Shown here piece by piece: positions 26,660 through 38,631 of a stretch of 64,000 nt of DNA (positions are counted from its first letter, which is position 1; every line of letters begins with the position of its first letter). This stretch comes from Solenopsis invicta. Taxonomy: Eukaryota; Arthropoda; Insecta; Hymenoptera; Formicidae. The notes under the pieces were generated by a model. That model had not been told where the DNA came from and did no database searches. It was given only the letters and a program-made list of their open reading frames with translations. The stretch lies in contig NC_052667.1 of assembly GCF_016802725.1 (NCBI RefSeq), forward strand, positions 23,024,346 through 23,088,345. Direction: 5' to 3'. A program made the position numbers and the translations under genes.

Positions 26660-27370
26660 GGAATATAGTTCACTGTTCTAATTAAACTGTTTCATCTAGG
26701 AAGGACAAAGGATTAATTCCAATGTCTCCTTCTTTAAGAGAGTAAGCTGCACTGTGTACAGTAACGTAAGAGCAATTGTGGAATATATGGATCATGAATT
26801 ATTGCGTAATCATGAGAATTAACTACGAACAGACCACATATTACCGCGCAAAGTGATCAGGACTCTGAGTGAATCGTGGCTGAGCTACAGCAGGTATCTT
26901 GGATTAGCATTGAATTCGCAGTGGGCACAATAATAATTCACGAGATTGCGCGTTAACGAACAAGTAGTTGGAACACTTCTCCATATTAGGAGAAAGGTTT
27001 CCGCGTAGAGGAAGGGAAGGGCGCGATGGCGAAGAAAACATGAAAGAAACGGAAGATCGCTACGGAATAGAAGAGTAATTCGATACGGACCAACAATTAC
27101 GCCCGCTCTTCGGCGTCGCCGCCGTCGCGACGCTTGTACGCCATGGTCACGCTTTAACAACCCTCGCGCCATTCACAACCCGGAATCGCTCGTGCGCCCG
27201 AGCGCGTGTACACACCCTTAATGCCGACTGGGCTTTTCATTACGCAGCGTGATTGATGACAGCCCATCGTCCCGCGATATTATTTTGAGTAGGTGTGTGC
27301 GCCAGGCCTAGGCCGCAGCAAGACCCATTATCTGTCGGTCCTTTCGCCCTCCGACCTCGACGGTCGCCAC
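26660..27370. other. GC-richer unique DNA, nothing recognised
   Basis: Lies between two microsatellites and becomes CpG-rich to the right. Short frames only. Confidence 0.4.
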
Positions 27371-27374
27371 CAAC

Positions 27375-27415
<41 letters not shown>
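27375..27415. repeat. (CT)n microsatellite
   Basis: CT tract on the + strand. A run of gccc units follows at about 27454-27471. Confidence 0.95.
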
Positions 27416-27418
<3 letters not shown>

Positions 27419-27419
27419 A

Positions 27420-28700
27420 TCGTCCTCGTTTCAGCGGTCCGCCATCGCGCACGCCCGCCCGCCCGCCCGCCTTTCGTACCCAAACCCTTTTGTTCGGCGT
27501 GGCTCGACGGCGCTGCTAATGGAAAGCACTTTTAACCGATGCTAATGGAAACGCGCGCCACCGAGTTATCTCGTCGATGCCGCGCGCGACGCGGGGAGAA
27601 ATCACCCCGAAAAATTATCATTCCTCCCTCCAGGCGCGCGAGCCTCCGTCAGCCACGACTTTCGATCGTCGGATTTAAAACTGACACTGCATAGCTGAGG
27701 TTGACACACGCTTGAGGGTCGAAATAATCAGTCAGGGCAACGATAGGGGCGCGAGAATGTTGCTCTTGAAGTACTTCAAGCACAGGCGGGTTTTGCAGAT
27801 GCGCGCGGAATCTCACGAATTCGGAAAATCTTTACCTCGTGGTACGCATGGACGATGAGGCACACGTGCATATTTGAAAAGTAAGACGTGCGTAGAAAAA
27901 TTTATGTGAATTCTATAAACATAAATATATTTATATGCTTTTTTTATTTATTGAGAAGATTGCCGGAAAGTTCGTTTATTTATTCAAGCGCAGTTGCGTA
28001 AAAGAAAGCACTACACGTAATGCCAACATCTTGTTACGAACAAAAGAGAAAATGATAGTAGAAGCTGTGCGGAAGATTTTGAAAAACAGCGCGTTTTTTA
28101 AAGATATTGTGTGATTTTTGGAAAACGCTGCTGGTAAGAATATTCCGGACAGCAAAATTATATTTCGAAAGGGATTGCAATCGATGTGCAGATACGTTAA
28201 TTAAAATTTTCTTTTATTTAGTAAAACATGCAGCAGTTATAAGAACAAAATCAAGATGTTTACTACCTCTCTACAGAAATTGGCATTTTTAAGGGAATTT
28301 TTTTGTTTGTCTTTAAAAATTATGAATTTTACTGGTACTCAGAAAATTTTTAGTATTTTAACTTTAAATTAAAATTCTATTTTTTTTCTGACAAAACTGT
28401 TTTTTGATTAATGTTTTTTGATAATGTGAAATGTCGACGATGTTTTGATATGTACATCATTCAATTTACGAATGAATTTTATTTAAACTGTATATGTGTA
28501 CACACATATAATTTATAGTACTAACAAACATTCCTTATTGTTCTAAATTGGCGTTGTTATGTTAAATCATCTTTCCAATTCTGTATTTTCGTTTAAAGGT
28601 AGATTCATTTTATTGTGACTGTTATATGTCATATTCATTTTATATCATTTCGTTTTTAATACTGTGTCTTATTTAATATTCAAAACTCACGGTTCTTTTA
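27420..28700. other. CpG-rich then AT-rich DNA
   Basis: CpG-rich to about 27870, with a perfect 16-base palindrome cttgaagtacttcaag at 27765-27780. AT-rich after that. No gene recognised. Confidence 0.45.
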
Positions 28701-28704
28701 CAGT

Positions 28705-28857
28705 TGTTTAAGAAACATTAAAAGACGCGTATAATAAAATGAATGTATTTCGAAGCTCTATTAAAAAATTTTTTAATCTTACTTGGAATTTTGAATAAAA
28801 TTCCTGGAAAATTCGGCAATTTTCAGAAAATTCTTTTACAAAATTTGAGTAAACACA
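28705..28857 (+). repeat. Dispersed repeat family C, copy 1
   Basis: Aligns with 37003-37152 in the same orientation. Both have tttaaraaaYattaaaa, gcgYrtRataaaatraat, a gaa..ttcaaaa-like middle, then aattYctggaaaatYcKg-aatttt and ttacaaattttgagt. About 150 bases, diverged, non-coding. Confidence 0.6.
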
Positions 28858-28859
28858 CC

Positions 28860-29575
28860 TTGAAAATAAATGCATAAAATTATTAAAAATATTGTACGTA
28901 AAAAAACTGTTGAAGAATCATCAATATAATGCTACCTATTATTAAAAATTAAAAATCACGATTATTTAATAACAAATAGACGCACTGAAATGATAAAAAT
29001 GTAGAATAAACGGGATCGAACGCGTTCAATTCCCCTAACGATCTTGTTTCAGCGTAGAAACATGTCTTTGTCGAAGGATTGAGACCGTCGTGCTCGTTTG
29101 ACGTTATTAAATGCCGTCATCAGACCGTTATTACGAAGTACATTTTCTCAACCGGATAAAATCGAGGTTCTTCGTTGAGGATGAAGAAAGTGGATTCCTA
29201 ATGAGAGCGTCGTCGCGCGGTGGCGTTTACGCCACATCGATCTTTCCCGTGACGAATTTTCGTGTCGTCTCACCTCGTCTCTCCATCCTTTCCTTTTTTT
29301 TCTCTCTTCTTGCCGCTACCGCGGGGAATTTGTCTTGGTCTTATCTCGGCGTCGTGCTGTAACCATCTGCTGCGCGAGAGGGCTGGCGTCGAGCGTACTC
29401 TCCGCCATAAATTCCCATCATGCTCAAAAACAAACAGAGTAGAATTGATCCATTCTCTTTCTTTCTGAAAAAGGATGAGCTTCCACCGTGCTTTCGCTCG
29501 CATGTTACGCGCGCACAGCACATATCGTTCATAACAACTATTTGCCATTGACAGCTTCACAATTTCATTACGGCA
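28860..29575. other. AT-rich then GC-richer DNA
   Basis: No gene recognised. 29000-29560 is GC-richer, with overlapping frames under 100 codons on both strands. Confidence 0.4.
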
Positions 29576-29580
29576 GAACT

Positions 29581-29610
29581 ATAGAACTTATAGTATACTA
29601 TAAGTTCTAT
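29581..29610. repeat. Perfect 30-bp palindrome
   Basis: The two 15-base halves (atagaacttatagta / tactataagttctat) are exact reverse complements with no spacer. The flanks add near-symmetry: cagaact lies immediately left and ggacagaac immediately right. A partial relative, tataagttcta followed by attctatggacaatac, occurs at about 45330-45358. Confidence 0.95.
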
Positions 29611-29911
29611 GGACAGAACACGCGCGTTTGCCGGAAACAGATATTATTAGGATAGAGAATTTGAGTGCTAAAGATAATGTCTCATACAATTGAGTGATTC
29701 GTAAAGAAATTGAATATCATGAGTCTCAAAAATCTCTTGAAATATCTTTTTAGGATGATGGAAAATATTCCATACGTTAAGACAGGGATTTTCAAAGTAC
29801 GGATCGCGAAAAATTTTTCAGCTATAGTAGGAATCAAGAAATTGAAATAAACTACCCCTCACACGCATGAAAATGATTCACTTTGATATGATGTCAAAAA
29901 TATTATTAATA

Positions 29912-30140
29912 TACGGAAAGAATAATTTTGCTGAAATACAGATCTGAAAATTAATTATGTTGAACCGGTAAAAAAATTTATGTTGGACGTTTAAGCTGGT
30001 TGCTAGTCAAAACTTTTTGCAGCAGTATCATCATGCTTGAATATCTTACACAATAGTTTTGATAGTCCGATATAAAATTATTTTCTGATGTGTATCTAGC
30101 TAAATTTTCAGATACTACAAGGAAATTGTTCTTTTCGTGT
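29912..30140 (+). mobile_element. Foldback (MITE-like) element family D, copy 2
   Basis: This copy matches 21106-21354 in order and orientation. Shared parts are gaaagaa, ttttgctgaaat, agatctgaaaat, ttggac, the central ttgct.g/gcagc region, and the right arm ctagctaaattttcagatact. Its left arm lacks about 20 bases around the attagttaga motif, so the arms pair imperfectly. Non-coding. Confidence 0.65.
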
Positions 30141-30144
30141 AGAA

Positions 30145-30754
30145 ATAAGCGCATTCTTCAGACTTTATTCATTTCTCACATTTTAAGAAATAGGATTTAT
30201 GAAATTTTATTCAATACGAAATTAAAAAGTGGAAGTGAAGTGGAATAAATAAATAATTAGTTTACTTCCTTCTCCTACTTTTTCATAATTTCTAAAGCTA
30301 GATGGCTCGTTGATGTTTGCAATCTAAAAAAAAAAAGTAGGTTGCGATCCGCATAAGTATGGGAACCCCGTGTTAAGAGATTATTTTTGGACATAATTCC
30401 CCCAGTTTACATTTTTCGTCTCCCTGTCCTCGCATAAGCTTACGCGGATACAGCTGGATAGTTTACTTTTTTACAGACGTCGGTCGTGATTGCGTATGAC
30501 AAATTAATGACTCGGCACGCCTCATGCATGAAAAGTTTCTCAACGGCGCGAAAAAAGACGCGTTTCGTCAAGCGTTGTCGTGCTCCGGAATGAAAATCAC
30601 GTTTGCCGTCCGTCAGTCGGGCGGCCGGACAACGTGCCCGGCATTTCTCTAGAATTTTTCGTCTAGCGGTAATTATGCCTAAAGATTCGTTTAGTGGAAG
30701 CACCGGGCTTCGAGTGTCCTTTCCAGCCCGCGGTCGGAATAGCAAGCGCTCGAC

Positions 30755-30787
<33 letters not shown>

Positions 30788-31720
30788 TGATGGTTCTACA
30801 GCGGAAAATGCAGAGCCAGAGGCCCAGATTCCTGACGAGCGCAAACTCGAAAGGCTTCTCCGACGGCGCGCATCGTAGAGAAATCCTTATCAAAGTGGAT
30901 CTATATACCGTCGTAATACGGTAACCGAGCGTATGATTTATAGCGAACTGAAGAGCCCGCATTCATTTCCGGGAACGGTATCTAAGCCCTCCGCAATCCG
31001 CCTACGACGCGATTGGATATCCTCGCACGACTCGTGTGCCCGATTGCGACCGTCCATTTGCTTAATTCGCCGCGTAAACTTTAGCCGGGAAAAGAGTTAG
31101 CCGCGTTCCCGTGAAAATCGAATAAGGATCCTGGGAGCATAGTGAAAAGGGGAACGTCCTGTCTGTCCCCGACACAGCGAAATATAGAGAGGGTAGGAAG
31201 CGAGGAGGGTGCAGTTTCGAAACACCATTTTTTTTCAGCGGTAGTTTTAAAATACAAATTTTTTTTATTCTTTTTTTTGGGTCAGTCTCCCGCGAAGAAA
31301 CACCATTTTTTTCGGACAAAAGCTGTACTATCTACAGAGTATCTACATTTCTCTCACTCACAGTACCTACAGTTTACGCATGAAAAATGGTAGTTCTCGC
31401 TCGAAGCCCGACCCGTGCAAAACTGTTACGCAGAACTGCCTCGTATTCAAAACTTTTCTCCTCTCCGCTTGTTGTCTTGTTTGCAAAATAACGTTGGATG
31501 CGGTTAGGTCAAGATTTGATTTAGTCAATTTGTTCGTGAAATTGGGTTATGTGCATTATGTTAGAACGTTTGTGGTGGGGTTTTCTTGCCTCGGTTACAT
31601 CGAAACGTAAATCAAGCTCTTCGTCCAAGTATAATTGTTCTTAGAACTTAAAATTTGCTTTTCTGTTTTTGATACATATAGTACTATTACTATGTAAAAT
31701 AGAGGTAAACTAAGAGACAT
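30145..31720. other. Mixed DNA with a (CGA)n tract
   Basis: AT-rich to 30400, then CpG-rich to about 31120. Holds the trinucleotide tract at 30758-30787 and a 92-codon frame around it (see findings). Polythymidine patches occur at about 31227-31275. No gene is supported. Confidence 0.4.
30758..30787. repeat. (CGA)n trinucleotide microsatellite
   Basis: Ten CGA units followed by tgatgatgg. Read in the + strand frame 30603-30878 it encodes an Asp run, and on the - strand a Ser run. Confidence 0.95.
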
Positions 31721-31806
31721 ATTTATGTGCACTAGGAGAAAGAAAAATAATGCTTAAACATTTTTTTTATTTGTGGGATATAAATTCTAGCAAATAAATT
31801 AATTGC

Positions 31807-32009
31807 ACTAAGAGAAAAAAAATATTAAATTTTAATAAATATTTGCAAGGAAATATTTATTAAATGCAAATAAATATTTATTTAGTTTTAATACAAGAAT
31901 CACTAATTTAATTATATTTTTATTCAGTAAGTATTTATGTATCGTAAGTAAATATTTTATTGCAAATATTCTAATATTTATTGAAATTTTTAATAATTTT
32001 ATTCTCAGT
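31807..32009. mobile_element. Short MITE with about 40-bp terminal inverted repeats
   Basis: The left end (actaagagaaaaaaaatatt, then aaattttaataaatatttgca) matches the reverse complement of the right end (actgagaataaaattatt, then aaaaatttcaataaatatt). The element is 203 bases, non-coding and extremely AT-rich. An internal smaller inverted repeat sits at 31834-31861. A similar word, tgcactaggagaaagaaaaa, lies 75 bases upstream and may be the end of a second, nested copy. No clear target duplication. Confidence 0.6.
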
Positions 32010-34360
32010 TTAGAATAATTAAATATATTTTACAAAAATGTATATTTTATCATGTGTCATCATAAATTTTTTTATACATTACTGGATACTTATTTTTTTG
32101 ATGTTTATTATATAAAAATTTGATCGCAATGACAAAATGTACATTTCTGTGAAAAATATTTCATTTTTGTTGCTATATTTGCTTGGTAATATTTTGATTT
32201 TTTTCTTATTGTCAATGTTCCCCTAATTTAATTAATTCAATTAACTGCTAAACATATAATTTGTTTCATAGTGTGTGTGTGCATCAGTGGTTTTTTTTCT
32301 TGCAATGTCAAAATTATTGCAGTGTCTCATTTCTAATTTGGTATTTATTTAACTCAGAGTGAAGGATCATTAGCAATTGCAGTTTTACAGAAAACCATTA
32401 ATAAGTCAACCGGATACGCCGCCGATATACCTCGTCTCTAGGTATATATACGTATTAAGCGATCTTACGGGGGTTCAGCGGTTCGATGGGTTCCGGTTCC
32501 CACGATTTTCGTACGGGGCTGCCGGCTCCTCGTGTGATGAAACGTTTTCCAATTACCTTCGGCGCAACTGGAATCGGAAGGAACTCACGAACGAAGTCAG
32601 CTCCACGAATACCGCTATATATTTACCGGAACGAACAAGCGCGCGCGCGCGCGCGCGGGGTTGGATAGAAATTACGGTCGTGTTTGTGTAAAAATTGTGT
32701 TGTGCCAGTGCGGCGTACCTTGAATTTGTCCCGGTGAGTTACCTCCACGTTAGAATCGACGACCCGCCCTATGAAAAGTTTCCTTTCGACCCGCAAACTT
32801 CCAACCCCGCCCCGGTGATTTATTCATGCCTTTTGTACTCGCTTTATACGACGGCGTTTGTTTCTGTTGCTTAGCGTAGCGTGCCATGTCGGATTTGTGA
32901 CGCGAAGTTTATGCGAAGTACACGTAATCCCCTCAGATGATATACGACTCGAAAAAAACAACAATTAATTTTGGAACTTTTCAGAACAGTCACATTAATT
33001 GTGAAGAAGCTCCTTGCATTTGAAAGAAAAGAGAAAAAAAAAGAAATAAATGTGGAATTGATCCGTATAAATTGAAAGGTGTTTCAATCTCGGCATGCGG
33101 ATTTTTTTTCCCCTCAGTATTTTATCTCGGCGAGACTCGGTTCTCTGTCGAGTCGTAATTATCTCTTAAATTTTCTCCATCATATCCTATCCATCTTCCG
33201 AATCTTCGGGCATTTTTCAGAATTTCACTGCGGTGGGGCGCTTTCATTTTCATTCTTTATTTTTCCATCGATTCGAGTGAAATCGACTGTTCCGTGATCG
33301 TTTCGCAACTCTGTTTAAGAAAATGAGTAATAAAATGACTCGTTCCTTCAATTTATTGTTCTTACAATTCTGATAGTTGGAAGAAAAGAAGAACCGTCGG
33401 GCTCGTCGTGAAATGGAAATGACTCTCGAAGAATAATAATACTGATCGTCAGGTTCGAACTTATAGTCGGAGATTTGTACAAGTACGGTTCGTTGTTCGC
33501 GAAATTCTTTCTCCGAATCGTTCGTCGTCGTGTATTGCTCGTCGGGCCGTTCGTAAAGACGAAGACACTTTCCTCTTTCTCTCTCGACGTATACACGATT
33601 GTATTACGTACGTCGGATGTATCAATAACGACAACGGAGCTCACGCTGGGTTCGGCAATGTCGATTTTTCAAGGCGCCGACGCGAACAGAAGTCGGAGCT
33701 CTTAACGCGATCGCACGGAGATCGTAATATCCAGCTTCCGGAGAACTCTTGAAAAATAGAAAGAGAGTGTCGGAGTGCTTATTGGAAAGTACGACGCTCT
33801 TAACCGCGCCGAACCCGACGGCTTTTCGAGCAGGATCAAGGGGAGGGCGTGCCGTCTCATTGAATTCGCGACGTCTCGCCGTTCTTCAGTCCATCCTCCC
33901 CTTCTGTCTCCGTTTCTCTTTTTCTCTTTATTTCTTTTTGCCCTGCCACTTTGACTGATGTAACATCAAGACCAGAGCTACGCCGATGAAAAATTTGTAT
34001 TGTTCTATCTGTGAGTGGAAATTAAGTAGAATGTGAAATATAGCTAGAAACGAAAGACATTGCAGAAGGCATGCGTAATGATGCAGGAGAGAAGATCATA
34101 AAGAGCAGGTCGCTTCATAGCGTATCGACATGAGGACGGATGCGCGTTTCAATTCAGTGATTAGCTCGGCCAGATTACGATCCGCAAGCGCTTCATTTCT
34201 CTGATATATCTTGCCACATTAGAAGCAAATGAGACCGCAATGCTTCGTCGATCGTAAACCACTGCATCTCTATGTGAATTCACTGTAGCCAAGAAATTCA
34301 TGCCCCTCCTAATGCTTCTCGTATTACAGAGTTGCATTACGCAGAACTATGAGTTACATA
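32010..34360. other. AT-rich lead, then CpG-rich unique DNA
   Basis: 32370-33980 is GC-richer, with a (GC)n tract at 32639-32657 and short frames on both strands (at most 104 codons). No recognisable product or RNA gene. Confidence 0.45.
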
Positions 34361-34361
34361 A

Positions 34362-34702
34362 TTAAGGATGTACAGGATATTTTTTAAAACATTAAGAAAA
34401 TTATGAGAGAATTACGGATTTGTTTTATATCGCATTTGAAAGTAGTAGAAAAAATTTGATGGCAATTTTCTATTTGGATAAAAATTATTTTAATAAGAAA
34501 AAGACATGTGTTCTTATGAAAATATAATTAATAATGAAATAATAATATATGAAATGAGAAATAATGAAAACATTGAAATTTTTTTATTTAAACACTTTAA
34601 ATATTTAAGATTTTTGTAAAATTTTATTGCGATGCAGAGATCAGTTTTGTAGAACGTAAACAAAATTTATTTGTTTATTACGAAATAACCAAACAATTAC
34701 AA
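34362..34702 (+). repeat. Dispersed repeat family A, copy 2
   Basis: Diverged copy of 16458-17060 in the same orientation, lacking the 260-base segment found in copy 1. Starts near aaggatgtacagg and ends near cgaaataaccaaac. Confidence 0.7.
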
Positions 34703-34709
34703 TAAAACT

Positions 34710-37000
34710 TTATATACTATAAATCATCCTGAATATTTAAAGTACTTACACAAAAAAATTTAGGTTTTTATAAATGTTATAAAATATAATTTAACTTTTA
34801 ATAACAAACAGAGTAAATAAACTATAAAAATATAATCTTATTCATACAACTTTCATATGTACGTAGTTTATTTGAAATGTTTATTTGAATATTGAAACAC
34901 ATTTCCAAATTTTATTTCCATTTGCAACAGGAACTGTATGTCCGATACATCTTTAAATATTAATAGAAAAATGACTTTTTTGCGAATTCTTGATAATTTT
35001 TTATAGTCGGATGTGAAAGAAGGAGGAACACGTTTTCTCTCTTTCTCGTTTAAATAATGTATACCTTGTCGCGTGTAAGTTCTGAAAAATTATTAGTTCC
35101 AAAGTTCGATAAATCACCAATCATTGTCCCAGTTCTGCATTCGAGGAGAAATGTATTCGTGGTAATCGATGAATATTAAGCTAAGAATCTTTTATGCGAG
35201 TTCTAACATACAGATCTGTCATTTAACATACCTGCGATATTACCATTGCGCAATTACTATTTTATATCATATTATTTATGAATTAGCTTATCAATAAAAC
35301 GATAAAAAATTAACAAAGCTCCAAAATTATTTAGAAAATTAAATTAATTATTAAATACTTTAGACACATCGTTAAAAAGTTAATTAAATCCTTTGGTTTA
35401 TTCTAGTAAGAAAAATATGTTCTTTACAACAAGTCGATATTTTTTTTTTAGATCCACTGTCGTACGTTTGGAGCATACAGTTTCATTATTTTAAATTTCT
35501 CGGCTTTTGATATTCTGTTTTTTCTCTTTAAATTGAATTTTTTGTTTTAAAGTGGAGTAACAAATCCCGCTTTAACGGAAAGAGTTATGAGAGCTCAATG
35601 AGAGAACGTAGACAATCGGAAGGAGTCCGTTCATGAGGTATATGGAATCGATCTTGTCCAAGTACATCCCGTAAGAAATGAGCGAAGTAGCAGAGGGACA
35701 AGGGCGAGAAAAGTGCGGTGAGTTCCAACAGGTAGCTGCGGATGCGACTGTGGTTTAAAAGCAATTTTCTTGTCACACCCCGTCACATTCTTCTTCGATA
35801 GTTTGGAAACGATCGACTTCCTCTTGATTGCATACATATTGGGAGCTTTATCGGTCGATATTAACGGCCATGGTTCGCCTCACGCTGGAAAATTATGGCT
35901 TGGCATTGCGAGTTATTTATAGGGCCTCTCTACTAAATGCCGTCGATACTATTTCACCATGTATATCGAACGTCCAAACAAATATATCATTCCTTTAAAA
36001 AGTTTTAACACACGTTTTTTTTTTTTTATTTTTTTTAATGTTTCGAGCGTAATTCGAGCTGGAGAAGTTTGATTTATCGCATTGTTTGATGCACTTATAT
36101 AGAATATCAATTTTTTGGGCTTCGTGGCTTGCTTCTCACGTCCGTCAGAACTCGTAGTTCTTCTGAATGCAATATCCGTAAAAGCAGAGTAATGAAATTT
36201 GAAGCGTGAAATGCAGATAACGATCGCAAGTGTATAAATGAATAACATTAAAGTTTGCGCCGGTCCTCGAATTTTCGGTACGACGAAACGAGGCTGAACG
36301 AGCGGCCACGTACGAAGTTAATGGTTGCATAATTTATGCAGATCGTCGCGCTCTGCAAAAGCTTGTACTTCCAAAACGGCCACCGGAATCGTACACGATT
36401 TTGAATGTCGTTGAATGCGCGTTAATCGCGATGGACCATACATTAGTGAAACGTCAACGCAGGATTGGCTCTCATGACAATAGGCGCATGAATAATTTAT
36501 TGCGCAATTGTCTTCGTTTCCAACTTTGTTCCCACGAGTACGAGTCCATATATTTATTGCATCCCTGTCTACCTCGCCAGGTAGTTGTATCGATCCCAGT
36601 GTCTGTCTCGCAGAACGTCGATAAAAATTTTAAAGCTCTACAGGATAAAAGATTACCATTTATATATCACACATATATTTTTATGTAACTCTCGACTACT
36701 TTCTTTTGCTTATCTTTAAAGTGTTGATCAAAGGAGAAATGTTATTCTTTTAGCTAGCAAACTCTGTGAAGAATATTATAAAGCTTACGAAGTTTTGCCT
36801 TCGAGATATACGAATAATCAAGATATTTAATAATTAATAACGAAGTTCTGGCAAACAGTGGTTTATTCCTTAAGTGCTTAAACTTTCCATTATTATGCCA
36901 TAAATTATTCTCGCAATATAAAATGTACTTTTTTCTACAAACAATTTTGGAAATCTATTTTGTTGATTTAACGTAGAAGCAGGTCATTTCTTTGTGATTA
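34710..37000. other. Mixed DNA, no gene recognised
   Basis: 34710-35560 is AT-rich. 35560-36640 is GC-richer with short frames on both strands. 36660-37000 is AT-rich. A poly(T) patch lies at 36016-36036. Confidence 0.4.
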
Positions 37001-37002
37001 CA

Positions 37003-37152
37003 TATTTAAAGAATGTTAAAAAGCGCGTGTGATAAAATAAATTTATTTCAAAGCGAACATTCAAAAATTCTCTTACATGAAATTTTGATAAAAATTTCTG
37101 GAAAATCCTGGAATTTTTAGGAAATAGATTTACAAATTTTGAGTGGACATTC
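37003..37152 (+). repeat. Dispersed repeat family C, copy 2
   Basis: Diverged copy of 28705-28857. It ends about 65 bases before the first exon-like cassette at 37219, so it would lie in the upstream intron or promoter side of that unit. Confidence 0.6.
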
Positions 37153-37218
37153 TGTAATTATTCTTTAAAATATTAAACATCTTGAGCGCTGCTATAACTT
37201 TTCTCATACATGTTACAG

Positions 37219-37289
37219 GTTTACAGAATCAGAGGTGAAGGAGGAGGAGGCCTGGGAGAGGTATCTGGCCCCGGCGGAGCAACTTTGGG
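37219..37289 (+). other. Putative exon A1
   Basis: Preceded by a pyrimidine-containing tract and tgttacag (alternative acceptor at 37226), followed by the donor-like gtaaat at 37290. In one frame it is open and Gly-rich, containing GLGEVSGPGGATLG. It joins in frame to exon B1 without a stop. I do not recognise the product, and a non-coding exon is equally possible. Confidence 0.4.
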
Positions 37290-37564
37290 GTAAATATTTC
37301 TTATTTATATAAAATTAATAACCTTTTTCTTTATTTATTCAATTTTGTCTGAATAAATATTAAAACATACTAAAGGAAAAAAAATTAGACACAATTGTAT
37401 AGGAATTGAATTTTGTCAAGGCATTGTTTGGATGTGATTAAATTATTGAATATCTAATTGAAAGTTAAATTTTGAAAATTTGATATGCCTGTCAAAATTA
37501 ACTTTTGAAATATTGATCATTTGGAGTACAATTTTAATTTATATCTCATGTTTGTGTGTTACAG

Positions 37565-37614
37565 TATCATCGCAGCTTCGTGGCTGAGTAACTCCGCTCG
37601 TTGCGCATCGGTCG
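37565..37614 (+). other. Putative exon B1
   Basis: 50 bases between gtgtgttacag and a strong gtgagt donor. Joined to A1 the frame stays open (IIAASWLSNSARCASV). Its duplicate, B2, is 52 bases long because of two single-base differences, so the two cannot keep the same frame throughout. Confidence 0.45.
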
Positions 37615-37657
37615 GTGAGTCAGGAATTAGTTTTCTTATTATATTTTATGCTTTATG

Positions 37658-37669
37658 TCCTGCGCAGGA
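37658..37669. repeat. 12-bp palindrome after B1, conserved after B2
   Basis: tcctgcgcagga is perfectly self-complementary. It recurs at 39147-39158, the same relative place downstream of B2, although the flanking intron has diverged. Confidence 0.8.
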
Positions 37670-37934
37670 TAAAAAAAAGGGCATTGAAAGAAAGATTTTG
37701 GTAATAGCTACCAAATGTTGGGTGAAATCAATTACATTTAAATAATTATATATTTGATTAATATATGATAAAAGATAATTTTATTTTTCTAAATTTTTTT
37801 GTAAACATTATTAAATTGCATATTATTTGCTAAATGTTTAGAAAAGTAAAATTATTTTTGGTAATATTAATAAAATGTTTAATTGGTATTATTTCACTCA
37901 ACATTTGGTAGTTATTACAAACTCTTTACTTCAG

Positions 37935-38118
37935 CAGACCCGAATAATTTTGTGAAGGGGAAACCGAGTACCCAATCGCGTGCGATCGGTCCGGGAGTGC
38001 CGTGTAAAGCATCATCGCGCGATCGGAATTTTCGCGAGTGAGTGAGTGTAACGAATCTTGATGATCTGACAAAGGAAGAAGAAGAGGCCTGCGAGGGAGG
38101 CAACTTTGTGATAGCTGG
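37935..38118 (+). other. Putative exon C/A2
   Basis: 184 bases between ctctttacttcag and a consensus gtaagt donor. Joined after B1 the A1-B1 frame continues for about 34 codons (beginning ADPNNFVKGKPST) to a TGA at about 38040. Its last third resembles A1 and A3 (gaagaggcctgcgaggg, gcaacttt), and its first third resembles part of the next exon. Confidence 0.4.
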
Positions 38119-38188
38119 GTAAGTAATATTTTCAACATGCAGGGTGTATCTAAATGTCTATCTAACCAATCTCAATGGTGTGTTACAG

Positions 38189-38631
38189 ATATTCCTCGGC
38201 GTATAAATCAACGAGAGGAAGCCAAAGTCTTTCGTCGCCGAATTATTGTGAAATAAACGAACCGCAGCCGGTTCGTCGCGTCGCGCGTTTTTTTCCGGGA
38301 GTTCCGTTAAAGTTACTGAACTAATGGACTTTTTACAACTCCCATTCGATAGAATCCTAATTCGAGGGCCGGGAATCGCACCCCACGCTGACTCGAGGTG
38401 TTGAATCCACGGGAATTCCTCCGAATTGTGATGTCTTATCATGGGTTTTATAAGTTCGAAGTGTCGCAGTGTTGCGCGAAAGACTTAGATAATTAGTCCA
38501 CGGGCACAATTTTAGTGGATTTAACGCGAGTATTTATCGCGAGTGCAACAAGATGAGAAAACTCAAAACCTGGAGCTGAGAGGAGGAGGAGGCCTGGGAG
38601 AGGCATCAGGCTCCAGCGGAGCAACCTTGGG
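38189..38631 (+). other. Putative exon D/A3
   Basis: 443 bases between a branch-point-like ctaac plus gtgtgttacag and the donor-like gtaaat at 38632. The 5' part resembles exon C. Roughly 300 unrelated bases separate it from the A3 end, which is clearly related to A1. Only the last 37 codons or so are open in the A frame (ending GLGEASGSSGATLG). Upstream there is a TAA at about 38522. Confidence 0.4.

Noticed and set aside
29030..29065. Possible tRNA-like gttcaattcccc
   Set aside because: The T-stem does not pair properly and no other cloverleaf arms are found.
31500..31520. ttagg word as a possible insect telomere repeat
   Set aside because: Only a single copy; no tandem TTAGG array.
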